64,000 nt of DNA from Rhizobium gallicum bv. gallicum R602sp (GCF_000816845.1 NZ_CP006880.1:930001-994000); one strand, 5' to 3'; positions 45,219 to 55,041 are shown, counted from the stretch's first letter. Notes: generated from the letters alone by a model not told the origin. Made by a program: numbers and translations.

Positions 45219-46682
45219 ATGTTTTATCTCATATCGACCTATTGGCCGCATATCCTTTTCGTCATATCCCTTGGCATGGGGACCGCCGCGGCAATCCATG
45301 CGGCCATGACGAAGGAAGAGGTACGCGCCGCAATTGGCTGGGTCGGCGTTATCATCCTGTCTCCGATTATCGGCGCAGTACTTTACGCGATCGCCGGGAT
45401 CAACCGCATTCGCCGCAAATCCCTGAGCCTGCGCCGCGATGCCTTGCTGCCGGCGGCCGACCTTGATGAGCTTGAAAGTTTCGATGCGGAGCCGGAGGCG
45501 ATCATCAGCAATTATGGGCGGCGCTTTGCAGCTTTGCAAACGCTCGGCGATCGCGTCGCCCGCTATCCGCTGACGACCGGCAATTCGATCGACATGCTGG
45601 AAACGGGTGATGATGCCTACGCAGCCATGAAGGCCGCGATCGACGGGGCTGAGCAGAGCGTTCTGCTTGAGACTTATATTTTCGATCGCGACGAGATCGG
45701 CCTGCGCATCGCCGATGCGCTGATTGCGGCGGCAAAACGCGGCGTCGAGGTGCGCGTGCTGATCGATGCCGTCGGGGCTCGATACTCGGTGCCCAGTATC
45801 CTTGGATATCTCGCCGACGGTGGGGTGACGGTTTCAGTCTTCAACGGCAATGTCATCATGGGCCTGCGGTTACCTTATGCAAATCTCCGCACGCACCGCA
45901 AAATCATCATCGTCGACGGGCGTATGGCACTGACGGGCGGCATGAATATACGCCAGGGTTTCAGCCAGGCGATGACGGGGGATGATTTTGCGCGCGATAC
46001 CCATTTCTCGGTAACGGGTTCGGTCGTTGCCGATCTCTTTGATGTCGCAGCCGAGGACTGGCGCTTCACGACAGGCGAGGTTCTGAACGCAGAGGCGTGG
46101 CGGATCGAAGCGCCTGAACGCCAGCCCGGCGATCCGGTTCTCATGCGCGTCGTCGCGTCCGGACCGGACCGCAGCATCGAGACGAATCACAAGATGCTGA
46201 TGGGCGCCTTTTCCGTTGCCCGGCAATCGATCCGCGTCATGTCGCCCTATTTCCTGCCGGATCGCGAGCTGATTAGCGCGCTGACGACAGCCGCACGGCG
46301 TGGCGTCGAGGTCGATATCATCGTCCCGGCCGTCAACAACCTTGTCCTCGTCGATCGGGCGATGACGGCACAGTTCGACCAAATCCTCAAAAATTACTGC
46401 CGCATCTGGCGTTCGACCGGCAGCTTCAGCCACTCGAAGCTGCTGACAGTTGATGGCGTCTGGACCTATGTCGGTTCGTCCAATCTTGATCCGCGTTCGC
46501 TCAGGCTGAATTTCGAGGTGGATCTCGAAGTTCTGAACGAGGGGTTTGCGGCGGAGATCGACGAGCATATCGACGAGATGCTGAAATCTGCAGCCCCGGT
46601 GACATTGGAGAGCCTGCGGTCGCGGCCTTTCCCGGTGCGGCTTGTTGAAAAGATCCTGTGGCTGGGTTCGCCTTATCTTTGA
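45219..46682 (+). CDS. Cardiolipin synthase-type phospholipase D family protein
   Basis: The 487-residue membrane enzyme has two N-terminal membrane helices (HILFVISLGMGTAAAIHAAM and GWVGVIILSPIIGAVLYAI) and two HKD catalytic motifs: HRKIIIVDGRMALTGGMN and HSKLLTVDGVWTYVGSSN. This is the cardiolipin synthase layout: condensation of two phosphatidylglycerols in the inner membrane. The ATG at 45219 fits homologues, but a TTG at 45183 has the better ribosome-binding site (GAGGGAG). It is followed after 79 bases by an endonuclease/exonuclease/phosphatase family gene, a pairing often seen in rhizobia. Confidence 0.88.
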   Translation: MFYLISTYWPHILFVISLGMGTAAAIHAAMTKEEVRAAIGWVGVIILSPIIGAVLYAIAGINRIRRKSLSLRRDALLPAADLDELESFDAEPEAIISNYGRRFAALQTLGDRVARYPLTTGNSIDMLETGDDAYAAMKAAIDGAEQSVLLETYIFDRDEIGLRIADALIAAAKRGVEVRVLIDAVGARYSVPSILGYLADGGVTVSVFNGNVIMGLRLPYANLRTHRKIIIVDGRMALTGGMNIRQGFSQAMTGDDFARDTHFSVTGSVVADLFDVAAEDWRFTTGEVLNAEAWRIEAPERQPGDPVLMRVVASGPDRSIETNHKMLMGAFSVARQSIRVMSPYFLPDRELISALTTAARRGVEVDIIVPAVNNLVLVDRAMTAQFDQILKNYCRIWRSTGSFSHSKLLTVDGVWTYVGSSNLDPRSLRLNFEVDLEVLNEGFAAEIDEHIDEMLKSAAPVTLESLRSRPFPVRLVEKILWLGSPYL

Positions 46683-46761
46683 TTTTCTTGGATAGAAGCA
46701 TGGCAAGTTTTACCCGTGGGCCTATACTCCGAACCGGAGCCGTTTTCGATCAACGGAGCGC

Positions 46762-47604
46762 GTGTTGACTTCGATGCATGCCAGGAAAGACAACCTCCCC
46801 GCCAGCATTCTCGCCTCGATCCGCAACCGGAAAAAACGGCTGGAAGCCGTGCTGGCTGCGGCAAAGCCGCGGGCCGAAGGCACGCTGATTGCTTCATACA
46901 ACGTCCATAAATGCGTCGGAGCCGACAGGCGCTGCGATCCCGAGCGGACGAGCCGGGTTATCCACGAAATCGGCGCTGACGTGATTGCCCTGCAGGAGGC
47001 CGATACGCGCTTCGGGGAGCGAACCGGGATTCTTGATTTGACGCGCCTGGAGCGCGAGACGGGGCTTATTCCGGTTCCGGTTTCGGGCATGTCGAAGGCA
47101 CACGGCTGGCACGGCAATGTCGTGCTCTTCAAGAAAGGGCTGGTGCGCGACGTGCACCAGATTAAATTGCCGGGCCTTGAACCGCGCGGGGCGCTTGTAG
47201 CGGAACTCGAACTGGAAAATGGCGGAGAGCTCCGCATCATCGCTGCCCATTTCGGGCTTCTGCGCCACTCGCGGGCGCGCCAGGCACAGATGCTGGTCGA
47301 GCTCATGGCCGATCGAAGCGAAGCGACGACCGTTCTGCTTGGCGACCTCAACGAATGGCGGCTCGGCGACCGGTCCTCACTCAACACGCTTCAATCCGCT
47401 TTTGAGGCCCAGCCCCCGGCCGTCGCAAGCTTTCCGGCGCGCCTGCCGATCTTGGCGCTCGATCGCATCATGTCGAACCGCAAGGGTGTGCTGACGAATG
47501 TCGAGGCGCATGATACACCGCTCGCCCGCGTCGCCTCCGACCACCTGCCGATCAAGGCGGTTCTCAACCTCAAGCGAGTAGAAGAACTGACGGCGACCGC
47601 GTGA
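46762..47604 (+). CDS. Endonuclease/exonuclease/phosphatase family protein
   Basis: The 280-residue protein has the DNase I-like fold: IASYNVHKCVGADRR, VIALQEADTRFGERTG (catalytic Glu), HGWHGNVVLFKK, LLGDLNEWR (Asp/Asn) and ASDHLPIKAVL (Asp-His). It acts on a phosphodiester, of nucleic acid or a phospholipid head-group; its location after a phospholipase D-type synthase suggests the latter, but that is inference. The start is a GTG at 46762 with a GGAG close before it; the ATG at 46774 is an alternative. Confidence 0.85.
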   Translation: MLTSMHARKDNLPASILASIRNRKKRLEAVLAAAKPRAEGTLIASYNVHKCVGADRRCDPERTSRVIHEIGADVIALQEADTRFGERTGILDLTRLERETGLIPVPVSGMSKAHGWHGNVVLFKKGLVRDVHQIKLPGLEPRGALVAELELENGGELRIIAAHFGLLRHSRARQAQMLVELMADRSEATTVLLGDLNEWRLGDRSSLNTLQSAFEAQPPAVASFPARLPILALDRIMSNRKGVLTNVEAHDTPLARVASDHLPIKAVLNLKRVEELTATA

Positions 47605-48178
47605 TTTTCCGCATTGTAGTCAAATGGTTGGAGTTTCAATGGTGCGCGGGAAAGCCGGTGCTCAATGTTGAGCTCCCGTTGCTGTTCTAAAGGTGGCCCC
47701 GGTTCAAATCGCGTGAGCCTACTCCATAAATGTCTGTGTATAGTCGGCTCCTGCATGCCGTGACGCAGCTGTATCGGCAAGTTTCCGGGGACCGCCCGTG
47801 TCGGCGCCGTCGGTGGGCGGCGATCATGTCGGAGGCACATCAACATGGGCCGCACATTCAACGAACAGGCAGGCGCGGTTCCTCGCGGAATGATTGACGC
47901 TTCTCTGTGGCACGCGTATCCTTTAGGTCGGCTCTCCATCGGGCACCTTGTGAAAGCCGGCAACCGGACGGCATGCAGAGCATGTCGGTTGACGTTTTTG
48001 CGTGCGCATTTCGTGCAGTGAAAGGTGCTCAATTGAACCTCGTCGATCTCGTCCTGACCTATCGCAAATTGGTCGGGAAGCCATCCGTCACAGAAGTTCA
48101 TCCGTTGGACATGCGTCTTCCCCGGCGGGAGCCGGGAAATATGACGCCGCTGCAAACATTTGGCTGGGAGGTGGCATC
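47605..48178. other. Intergenic, no gene recognised
   Basis: Open frames on both strands here (for example plus 47907-48182) have no family match I can see. The last part holds the GGGAGG ribosome-binding site of the next gene. Confidence 0.4.
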
Positions 48179-49168
48179 ATGAACATATCGAGGCGCGCGC
48201 TTTGCGGAGCAGCCGTTCTTGCTGCGACAAGTCTCCTCAGCTTCCATGCATTGGCCAAACCGTCCGCGCCGAAGATCCGGGTCGGCATCTTGAAGTTCGG
48301 GACAGTGAATTGGGAACTTGACACCATAAAGTACCACAAGTTTGACGCGGCCAACGGGATCGACGTGGAGATCGTCTACTTCGCGGGGGAAGACGCCAGC
48401 AATGTCGCCATGTTGGCGGGCGACCTCGACATCATCGTTTCCGATTGGCTGTGGGTGTCGCGCCAGCGTTCGCAGGGTGCGGATCTGACGCTCGCACCTT
48501 ACTCGACCGCGGTTGGCGCCATCATGGTCAAGGAGGATGCGCCCATTCGTGCCATTCCCGATCTCGCCGGCAAGAAAATCGGCGTGACCGGTGGCTCGCT
48601 CGACAAGAGCTGGCTCCTAATCCAGGGCCTTGCCCGGCGTGATCACAAGATGGACCTGACCAGAGAAAGCGAGATCGTTTTCGGCGCACCGCCCCTGCTG
48701 TCGGAAAAGGCCGTTTCCGGCGAACTCGATGCTGTGCTGAATTTCTGGCATTTCTGTGCCCGGCTGGAGGCAAAAGGTTTCCGCCGTCTCGTGGGTGCCG
48801 ACGATGCGGCCAAGGCACTCGGGGCATCGGGGCCGGTTTCGGCGCTCGGCTATGTTTTCCATGATAAATGGGCAAACGAAAACCCGGACGTCGCCATGAA
48901 CTTCCTGCGGGCAAGTGGCGGGGCCAAGAAGCTCCTGGCACAGTCCGACGCAGAATGGCAGCGGCTGGCGCCGATCGTGCGAGCCGACGGCAGGGAACTC
49001 GAGGTGCTTCGCGATCGCTACCGCGAAGGCATTCCGAACAGGCCGCTCGCAGAGGAGGAGAAAGATGCCGCCAAGCTGTACGGAATCCTGGCCGAACTGG
49101 GTGGGGCGAAGCTTGTCGGTGAGGCGCGCCAGATGGCTCCGGGAACGTTCTGGGCCTTAAAGATATGA
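48179..49168 (+). CDS. ABC transporter substrate-binding protein (NMT1/SsuA-like)
   Basis: The 329-residue periplasmic protein has a signal peptide (CGAAVLAATSLLSFHALAK) and the NMT1/taurine-sulfonate type binding fold: IRVGILKFGTVNWELDTI, MLAGDLDIIVSDWLWVSRQR, DLAGKKIGVTGGSLDKSW. Relatives import sulfonates, nitrate, pyrimidine precursors or similar anions; the ligand cannot be set from sequence. GGGAGG precedes the ATG at 48179. It overlaps the permease gene by four bases. It is next to remnants of a methanol oxidation locus. Confidence 0.88.
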   Translation: MNISRRALCGAAVLAATSLLSFHALAKPSAPKIRVGILKFGTVNWELDTIKYHKFDAANGIDVEIVYFAGEDASNVAMLAGDLDIIVSDWLWVSRQRSQGADLTLAPYSTAVGAIMVKEDAPIRAIPDLAGKKIGVTGGSLDKSWLLIQGLARRDHKMDLTRESEIVFGAPPLLSEKAVSGELDAVLNFWHFCARLEAKGFRRLVGADDAAKALGASGPVSALGYVFHDKWANENPDVAMNFLRASGGAKKLLAQSDAEWQRLAPIVRADGRELEVLRDRYREGIPNRPLAEEEKDAAKLYGILAELGGAKLVGEARQMAPGTFWALKI

Positions 49169-49983
49169 CGGCAGGACGCGGACGGGAAAAAGCGGCTGTT
49201 GAGGGCCGACGAGCGACTGCCATTTCTCGTGGTCTTCTGCCGGCGGCAACGGCTTTGGCATCCCTTCTCGGATTGTGCCTGCTCTGGAACCTCGTGGCGG
49301 GAATCTGGCCGAGCCGGGCGTTTCCGCCGCCGATCGACGTCTGGCGTGTGCTGGTCAAGGAGGCGGCAACCGGCGATCTTGCCTATCATCTCGCCATGAC
49401 CCTGTCCCGGGTCGCCGCCGCCTATGTTGTCGCGATGCTGGTCGGATCGGTCGTCGGCGTCTTGCTCGGCGTGCACAGGCGAGCGGATTCTTTCTTCAAT
49501 CCGTGGCTTGTTCTTTTTCTCAATCTCCCGGCACTGGTCGTCATCGTTCTTGCCTACATCTGGTTCGGCCTGACAGAAGCAGCAGCGATCAGCGCAGTGG
49601 CGATCAACAAGATACCCAATGTTGTCGTCACCATGCGCGAGGGCGCGCGGGCGCTCGATCCACGTTACGCCGAAATGGCAAAAGTCTATCGCCTCAGCCC
49701 GCTCGACAGGATCCGCCATATTCTGATGCCGCAGTTGCAGCCTTATTTTGCGGCCGCATCGCGATCGGGTATTGCGCTGATCTGGAAGATCGTGCTCGTT
49801 GTCGAGTTGTTAGGCCGTTCAAATGGTGTGGGCTTCCAGATCTATCTTCACTTCCAGATATTCGATGTCGCTGCCATCCTTGCCTATTCGCTGGCTTTCG
49901 TTGCCATTATGCTATTGATCGAACTCCTCCTGGTGCAGCCATTTGAACGACATGCAACACGCTGGCGCCGCCGCCCCGCTTAA
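49165..49983 (+). CDS. ABC transporter permease (SsuC/TauC-like)
   Basis: The 272-residue inner-membrane protein has about six helices and the EAA loop (MREGARALDPRYAEMAKVYR, with LSPLDRIRHILMPQL). It belongs with the binding protein upstream, whose stop it overlaps (ATGA), and the ATPase downstream. It is the BPD_transp_1 family member of the sulfonate/nitrate transporter class. Confidence 0.9.
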   Translation: MTAGRGREKAAVEGRRATAISRGLLPAATALASLLGLCLLWNLVAGIWPSRAFPPPIDVWRVLVKEAATGDLAYHLAMTLSRVAAAYVVAMLVGSVVGVLLGVHRRADSFFNPWLVLFLNLPALVVIVLAYIWFGLTEAAAISAVAINKIPNVVVTMREGARALDPRYAEMAKVYRLSPLDRIRHILMPQLQPYFAAASRSGIALIWKIVLVVELLGRSNGVGFQIYLHFQIFDVAAILAYSLAFVAIMLLIELLLVQPFERHATRWRRRPA

Positions 49984-50692
49984 GGTCGACATTGCAGAGA
50001 AGACCTTCCGGTCGGCCGAGGGCGTGACCATTGATGCCCTGCGTGGACTTTCATTCGAGGTGCGGCAGGGGGAATTTGCCTGTTTGTTTGGGCCGTCCGG
50101 CTGCGGCAAAACCACGACCTTGCGCATTCTGCTGGGGCTTGATCAGGCGTTTTACGGCAGCTACCAATTGCCCAAGGGCGGCTCCAATCGCATTGCTGCG
50201 GTATTCCAGGAGCCCGTGCTTCTGCCTTGGCGAACGGTGGAGCAGAATGTCCGCCTTGCGTTGCCTTCAGGCACGCGGGACATGGACTTGGACGGGCTGT
50301 TCGACATCCTGGGCTTGTCCTCAATGCGGTCGCTCTATCCTTCAGAACTTTCGCTGGGCCTTGCGCGTCGCGCTGCCCTCGCGCGTGCCTTTGCCACGGA
50401 ACCTGCGATCCTTTTGCTGGACGAGCCTTTCGCCTCGCTCGACGAACGGACGGCTGACAAATTGCGGCGTCTTCTGATGACGGTGTGGTCGACGAGGCCC
50501 ACCACTGCCCTGATGGTGACGCATAATCTGCGGGAAGCGCTTCTGTTGGCAGATCGTGTCATCGTGCTGTCACCGCGGCCGGCCCATGTGCGAGGCATCT
50601 TCGATGTCGACGTCCCGCGCCAGGCTCGCCACGTCCAGGCACTGGACGATCTGGTTTCGGATTTCCGGACGAAGTTTCCGGACGCCGGCTGA
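49952..50692 (+). CDS. ABC transporter ATP-binding protein (SsuB/TauB-like)
   Basis: The 246-residue ATPase has Walker A GPSGCGKTTTLRILLGL, Q-loop AAVFQEPVLLPWRTV and Walker B ILLLDEPFASLDERT. Its signature motif reads LSLGLARRAALARA instead of LSGGQ, a strong divergence that could lower activity but is known in some transporters of this class. The gene overlaps the permease. Either the ATG at 49952 or a TTG at 49943 could start it. With the preceding two genes it forms a complete importer. Confidence 0.88.
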   Translation: MQHAGAAAPLKVDIAEKTFRSAEGVTIDALRGLSFEVRQGEFACLFGPSGCGKTTTLRILLGLDQAFYGSYQLPKGGSNRIAAVFQEPVLLPWRTVEQNVRLALPSGTRDMDLDGLFDILGLSSMRSLYPSELSLGLARRAALARAFATEPAILLLDEPFASLDERTADKLRRLLMTVWSTRPTTALMVTHNLREALLLADRVIVLSPRPAHVRGIFDVDVPRQARHVQALDDLVSDFRTKFPDAG

Positions 50693-51259
50693 CTTTGCAG
50701 GCCCGCCATCACCCTGCCGATAGCAGTCACGGTGGGGCGGCCCGCATGTTGCACTGTCAAAACCAGCGGATATTTGCCGCCGCTTTGAGCGCGCCTTGGT
50801 TCCGTGGTTGCAGACTTCGCCTTCGGATTCTGCGAGAATAGAGCAACCCGCTTGCAGGCATAGCCGCGATTCACGATCGCGACCGCAGGGCAGGTGGCAG
50901 CAAGCCAAGCAACGATCTATGAGTGCCGTGGACGATTCCGCGGCTTGTCGGACGGTAAACACCGCAACCTTTGCTGAGGTGGATCCGAAACGCTACGCAT
51001 CTATTCTTACCAGGCCTGCGGCTTCGCAACAAATAGGGGTCATGTTTCAGAGCGACATTTCCTCTATTGCTCGGAACCAAGCAACCTATTTATTATTGCT
51101 TACGTCTTTTGAAAGGCTTATCGTATTTGTTGGTTTCCGGCTTCAAGGCTTTGCCGAATGGGAGCGGCAGGGTCCCGTAGGTACGAGGACGGGCAACAAT
51201 GGTGCCTCCTGCCCACCTGGCGAACCGTGACACGCTGACGGAAGCGACGTCCCATCATA
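50693..51259. other. Intergenic, no gene recognised
   Basis: No protein family is visible in any frame. It may hold decayed sequence from the deletion described for the following remnant. Confidence 0.35.
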
Positions 51260-51556
51260 GACAACAAGTTGAGCGCTTGGTCGGCCCTTGTGGTCTCCCG
51301 AGGTCGCGTAATCGGCGACGTGATGTATGTCCACACGCCGTTCCCAAATACGGTTTATGCCCTCGATCTCAACGAAGGCAAGGAAAACGTCATGCCGGCC
51401 TTCGGCGAAAACAAGAACGTCTACCGCAACCTCGACGACCTTAGCGCCTATTTGTGCGCCCGGGCCGTCGGCGACGCGCCACGCGGTTGTCCGCCCAAGA
51501 AGGCTGACAGGCTCCAAGCGGCGAAAGACCACGAGGCCAACTGCATAGGTGGGTGA
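51260..51556 (+). pseudogene. xoxF-xoxG deletion remnant (methanol dehydrogenase/cytochrome c)
   Basis: The open frame joins two unrelated pieces. Its front, GDVMYVHTPFPNTVYALDLNE, is the conserved early segment of PQQ methanol dehydrogenase XoxF. Its back, VMPAFGENKNVYRNLDD then LSAYLCARAVGDAPRGCP and a final HEANCIGG, resembles the C-terminus of the partner c-type cytochrome (XoxG), with the Met region MPAFG. The haem-binding CxxCH, the PQQ sites and nearly all of XoxF are gone. The junction is near 51380. This looks like a single large internal deletion across both genes. The adjacent formaldehyde oxidation genes are intact. Confidence 0.65.
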
Positions 51557-51612
51557 CATGGCGTGCGCGGCAGCCAATACGATGAGGAATGAGCGTTAGA
51601 AGGGGATAAAGG

Positions 51613-52740
51613 ATGAAAACCCGCGCCGCCATTGCCGTTCAGGCGGGAAAACCGTTGAAAATCACGGAGGTCGATCTCGAAGGCCCGCGGGCCGGCGAGG
51701 TTCTGGTCGAGGTCAAGGCGACCGGCATCTGCCACACGGACGATTTCACGCTGTCTGGGGCCGATCCGGAGGGCCTGTTTCCGGCAATCCTCGGTCATGA
51801 GGGTGCCGGCATCGTCGTCGATGTCGGCCCGGGCGTCACTTCGGTCAAGAAGGGCGACCACGTCATTCCGCTCTACACGCCGGAATGCCGTGAATGCCCG
51901 TCCTGCCTGTCGCGCAAGACCAATCTGTGCACGGCGATCCGCGCCACCCAGGGCCAGGGGCTGATGCCGGACGGCACGAGCCGCTTTTCGATCGGCAAGG
52001 ACAAGATCCATCACTACATGGGCTGCTCGACCTTTGCCAATTACACGGTGCTGCCCGAGATCGCCGTTGCCAAGGTCAATGCGGACGCTCCCTTCGACAA
52101 GATCTGCTACATCGGCTGCGGCGTCACCACCGGCATCGGCGCCGTCATCAACACCGCCAAGGTGGAGATCGGCGCAACGGCGATCGTCTTCGGCCTCGGC
52201 GGTATCGGCCTCAACGTTCTGCAGGGCCTGCGTCTTGCCGGTGCCGACATGATCATCGGTGTCGACATCAACAATGACCGCAAGGTGTGGGGCGAAAAGT
52301 TTGGCATGACGCATTTCGTCAATCCCAAGGAGGTCGGCGACGACATCGTGCCCTATCTCGTCAACATGACGAAGCGTGGCGCCGACCAGATCGGCGGCGC
52401 CGACTACACCTTCGACTGCACCGGCAACACCAAGGTGATGCGCCAGGCGCTGGAAGCCAGCCATCGCGGCTGGGGCAAGTCGGTCGTCATCGGGGTGGCC
52501 GGTGCCGGCCAGGAAATCTCCACCCGCCCGTTCCAGCTGGTCACCGGCCGCAGCTGGATGGGCACCGCCTTTGGCGGCGCGCGCGGCCGCACCGACGTGC
52601 CGAAGATCGTCGACTGGTACATGCAAGGCAAGATCCAGATCGATCCGATGATCACCCATACGATGCCGCTCGAAGACATCAACAAGGGCTTCGAACTCAT
52701 GCATTCCGGTCAAAGCATCAGGAGCGTTGTCATCTACTAA
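51613..52740 (+). CDS. frmA: S-(hydroxymethyl)glutathione dehydrogenase / class III alcohol dehydrogenase
   Basis: The 375-residue enzyme oxidises S-hydroxymethylglutathione to S-formylglutathione with NAD. Motifs are the catalytic zinc set (GICHTDDFTLSGADPEG, GHEGAGIVVDVG), structural-zinc cysteines (CRECPSCLSRKTNLC) and the NAD motif FGLGGIGLNVLQGL. GVAGAGQEISTRPFQLVTGR is the class III signature. It sits between the xoxF-xoxG scar and gfa, the order known in rhizobial methanol oxidation clusters (there also called flhA/fdh). Confidence 0.95.
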   Translation: MKTRAAIAVQAGKPLKITEVDLEGPRAGEVLVEVKATGICHTDDFTLSGADPEGLFPAILGHEGAGIVVDVGPGVTSVKKGDHVIPLYTPECRECPSCLSRKTNLCTAIRATQGQGLMPDGTSRFSIGKDKIHHYMGCSTFANYTVLPEIAVAKVNADAPFDKICYIGCGVTTGIGAVINTAKVEIGATAIVFGLGGIGLNVLQGLRLAGADMIIGVDINNDRKVWGEKFGMTHFVNPKEVGDDIVPYLVNMTKRGADQIGGADYTFDCTGNTKVMRQALEASHRGWGKSVVIGVAGAGQEISTRPFQLVTGRSWMGTAFGGARGRTDVPKIVDWYMQGKIQIDPMITHTMPLEDINKGFELMHSGQSIRSVVIY

Positions 52741-52832
52741 ACGTGTCCGCCGGGCGTTCGGACGAAACGCCGAAGTAGGCCAATATCCGTAGAGCCGGAC
52801 GGACTTCGGTGCAACAGGGGAGGAAACATGCG

Positions 52833-53408
52833 ATGGAAAGTGCAGTTCGTATTCATCCGGCGGTCGACGATGGTTTAAAACCCGCCAACCCCGGCTTTTC
52901 CGGTGGCACGCTTGTTTGTGCCTGCACGGACCGGCCGGTCAAGTTAAGGATCGAGGGGCAGGTCGCCCACAATCACGTTTGCGGCTGCACCAAATGCTGG
53001 AAGCCCAGAGGTAGTTCGTTCTCCATTGTCGCGGTCGTCCCACATGACAAGGTGACTGTGCTGGAGAACGGCGACAAGCTGCAGGTGGTCGATCCGAGTG
53101 CACTGATCCAGCGTCACGCCTGCAGGCAATGCGGCGTGCACATGTATGGACCGGTCGAGCGGGAGCATGCGTTCCAGGGGCTGGACTTCGTTCACCCCGA
53201 GCGTTTCCAGGAATCTGGCTGGGCTCCACCGGAATTTGCAGCCTTTGTTTCCTCCATTATCGAATCGGGCGTCGATCCCGGTCGAATGGACGACATACGG
53301 GCCCGCTTGCGGGAGCTTGGATTGGAGCCATATGACTGCCTATCGCCAGCCCTGATGGACTATGTCGCCACCTGGGTCGCAAAGAAATCCGGTGCTATTG
53401 CAAGTTGA
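52833..53408 (+). CDS. gfa: S-(hydroxymethyl)glutathione synthase (Gfa)
   Basis: The 191-residue zinc protein promotes condensation of formaldehyde with glutathione. It has the CENP-V/GFA fold with zinc cysteines [23 protein letters not shown] and [12 protein letters not shown]. The ATG at 52833 has GGGGAGGAAAC correctly placed. Together with the upstream dehydrogenase it makes the first two steps of glutathione-dependent formaldehyde oxidation; formyl-glutathione hydrolase is not here. Confidence 0.93.
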   Translation: MESAVRIHPAVDDGLKPANPGFSGGTLVCACTDRPVKLRIEGQVAHNHVCGCTKCWKPRGSSFSIVAVVPHDKVTVLENGDKLQVVDPSALIQRHACRQCGVHMYGPVEREHAFQGLDFVHPERFQESGWAPPEFAAFVSSIIESGVDPGRMDDIRARLRELGLEPYDCLSPALMDYVATWVAKKSGAIAS

Positions 53409-53712
53409 TCGCAGACGGAGTTGATGAAACCTCTCAGCGTTCTGAACAAGGGCGCTGACCTTCTCCTTCGGGCTCATTTAAGACGACATCAACATGCGCG
53501 TGCTTCATGCGGAACTGGCCTGTTAAGGTCTCATCGGCATCGCGAGGCGAGCATGCTGTCGGTCTTGGTCTCGCGCCGCTTTCCTTCACTGGCGACCGGC
53601 TGATCGTGGCGCGCTGCGCCGAGCTGAAGAATGGGTGCCCGGTTTGGATCAAGCTACTTTTCATGCTAAAATACAAGACGTTGGAGGGTGATGTTAAACG
53701 GGAGGAAGAAAC
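53409..53712. other. Intergenic, no gene recognised
   Basis: No recognisable protein or hairpin. The end holds GGGAGGAAGAAAC, the ribosome-binding site of the next gene. Confidence 0.4.
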
Positions 53713-55041
53713 ATGCCCACTCAAGTTCCAAAGGATTTCCGCCGTGTGATCATTGCCGCGTCGGTAGGAAACATCATCGAATGGTATGACTTCTATATCT
53801 TCGGAAGCTTGGCCGCGGTTCTTTCGGTGAAGTTCTTTGAGCAATCCCATCCAGTCGCAGCGCTGCTGAGTACGATCGCGCTGTTCACCGCAGGATTCCT
53901 GATCCGTCCACTGGGGGCGTTCCTTTTTGGCTGGATGGGTGACCGGGTCGGCCGCAAATACACGTTTCTCATTACGCTCAGCGGCATGGGGTTGGGCACG
54001 GGTGCGATCGGTTTGATGCCGACCTACGCGTCGATCGGGCTGACCGCTGCGTTCCTTCTTTTCGGCCTGCGGATGATCCAAGGCTTGTGCTTGGGCGGTG
54101 AGTATGGCGGTGCCATCACCTATGTCGCCGAGCATGTTCCCGACGAACGCCGTGGCTATTACACCGGGTGGCTTCAGACCTCTCCGACGCTCGGAATCGT
54201 CGTATCGCTGGCCGTGATCATCGCGACGCGCACCTATTTCGGCAACGAGGTCTTCGACGAATGGGCGTGGCGCATTCCGTTTTTGGTCTCCTTCCTGCTG
54301 GTAGCCATTGCAATCTATATCCGGCTTCAGCTTCAGGAGACACCGATCTTCGAGGAGATCAAAGCTAAGGGGCAGACGACTCGAAATCCATGGAAGGAAG
54401 CCTTCCTCAGCTCCAACATCCAATATGTCGGGATCGCCACCATCGTGCTGATCGGGCAGGGCGTGGTCTGGTATAGCGGTCAGTTCTGGGCATTGTACTT
54501 CCTGCAGCAGGTTTCCAAGGTAGACTCGTTGACCTCGTCCTATATCGTGGGAGCCGCGCTGCTCATTGCAACGCCGAGCTTGATCTTTTTTGGATGGCTG
54601 TCAGACATTATCGGCCGCAAGCCAGTGATCCTGGGAGGCATGTTGCTCGCCGCGGTAACGTATTATCCGCTGTACTTGTGGCTGGGATCAGCCACGCAGC
54701 CCGGCAACATCAATTACCCAACCGCGATCTTCATCATCTTCATCCTGGTTTGCTACGTCGGGATGGTATATGGCCCGGTTGGTGCGTTCCTTGCTGAATA
54801 CTTCCCCGGCAGGATCCGGTACACGTCAGTGTCAGTGCCATATCACATTGGCAATGGTTGGGGTGGCGGATTGGTGCCGTTCATCACCTCGGCGGCGTTC
54901 GCGGCCACTGGCAGCATTGGTTACGCGCTTATCTACCCAATCGCCGTTCCTGCCGTATGCTTCCTGCTCGCCCTTTTCTTGATGCCTGAGACCCGCAAAA
55001 TAAGCATCTGGAACCCGATCGAGCCTAAAGCCGAGCTGTAA
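53713..55041 (+). CDS. MHS family MFS transporter (metabolite:proton symporter)
   Basis: The 442-residue inner-membrane protein has the MHS signatures: ASVGNIIEWYDFYIFGSLAA in helix 1, GWMGDRVGRKYTFLIT after helix 2, GGEYGGAITYVAEHVP and GYYTGWLQTSP. Family members (ProP, ShiA, KgtP, CitA) import organic acids, betaines or shikimate with protons. The exact substrate is not predictable. GGAGGAAGAAAC precedes the ATG. It stands alone. Confidence 0.9.
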   Translation: MPTQVPKDFRRVIIAASVGNIIEWYDFYIFGSLAAVLSVKFFEQSHPVAALLSTIALFTAGFLIRPLGAFLFGWMGDRVGRKYTFLITLSGMGLGTGAIGLMPTYASIGLTAAFLLFGLRMIQGLCLGGEYGGAITYVAEHVPDERRGYYTGWLQTSPTLGIVVSLAVIIATRTYFGNEVFDEWAWRIPFLVSFLLVAIAIYIRLQLQETPIFEEIKAKGQTTRNPWKEAFLSSNIQYVGIATIVLIGQGVVWYSGQFWALYFLQQVSKVDSLTSSYIVGAALLIATPSLIFFGWLSDIIGRKPVILGGMLLAAVTYYPLYLWLGSATQPGNINYPTAIFIIFILVCYVGMVYGPVGAFLAEYFPGRIRYTSVSVPYHIGNGWGGGLVPFITSAAFAATGSIGYALIYPIAVPAVCFLLALFLMPETRKISIWNPIEPKAEL

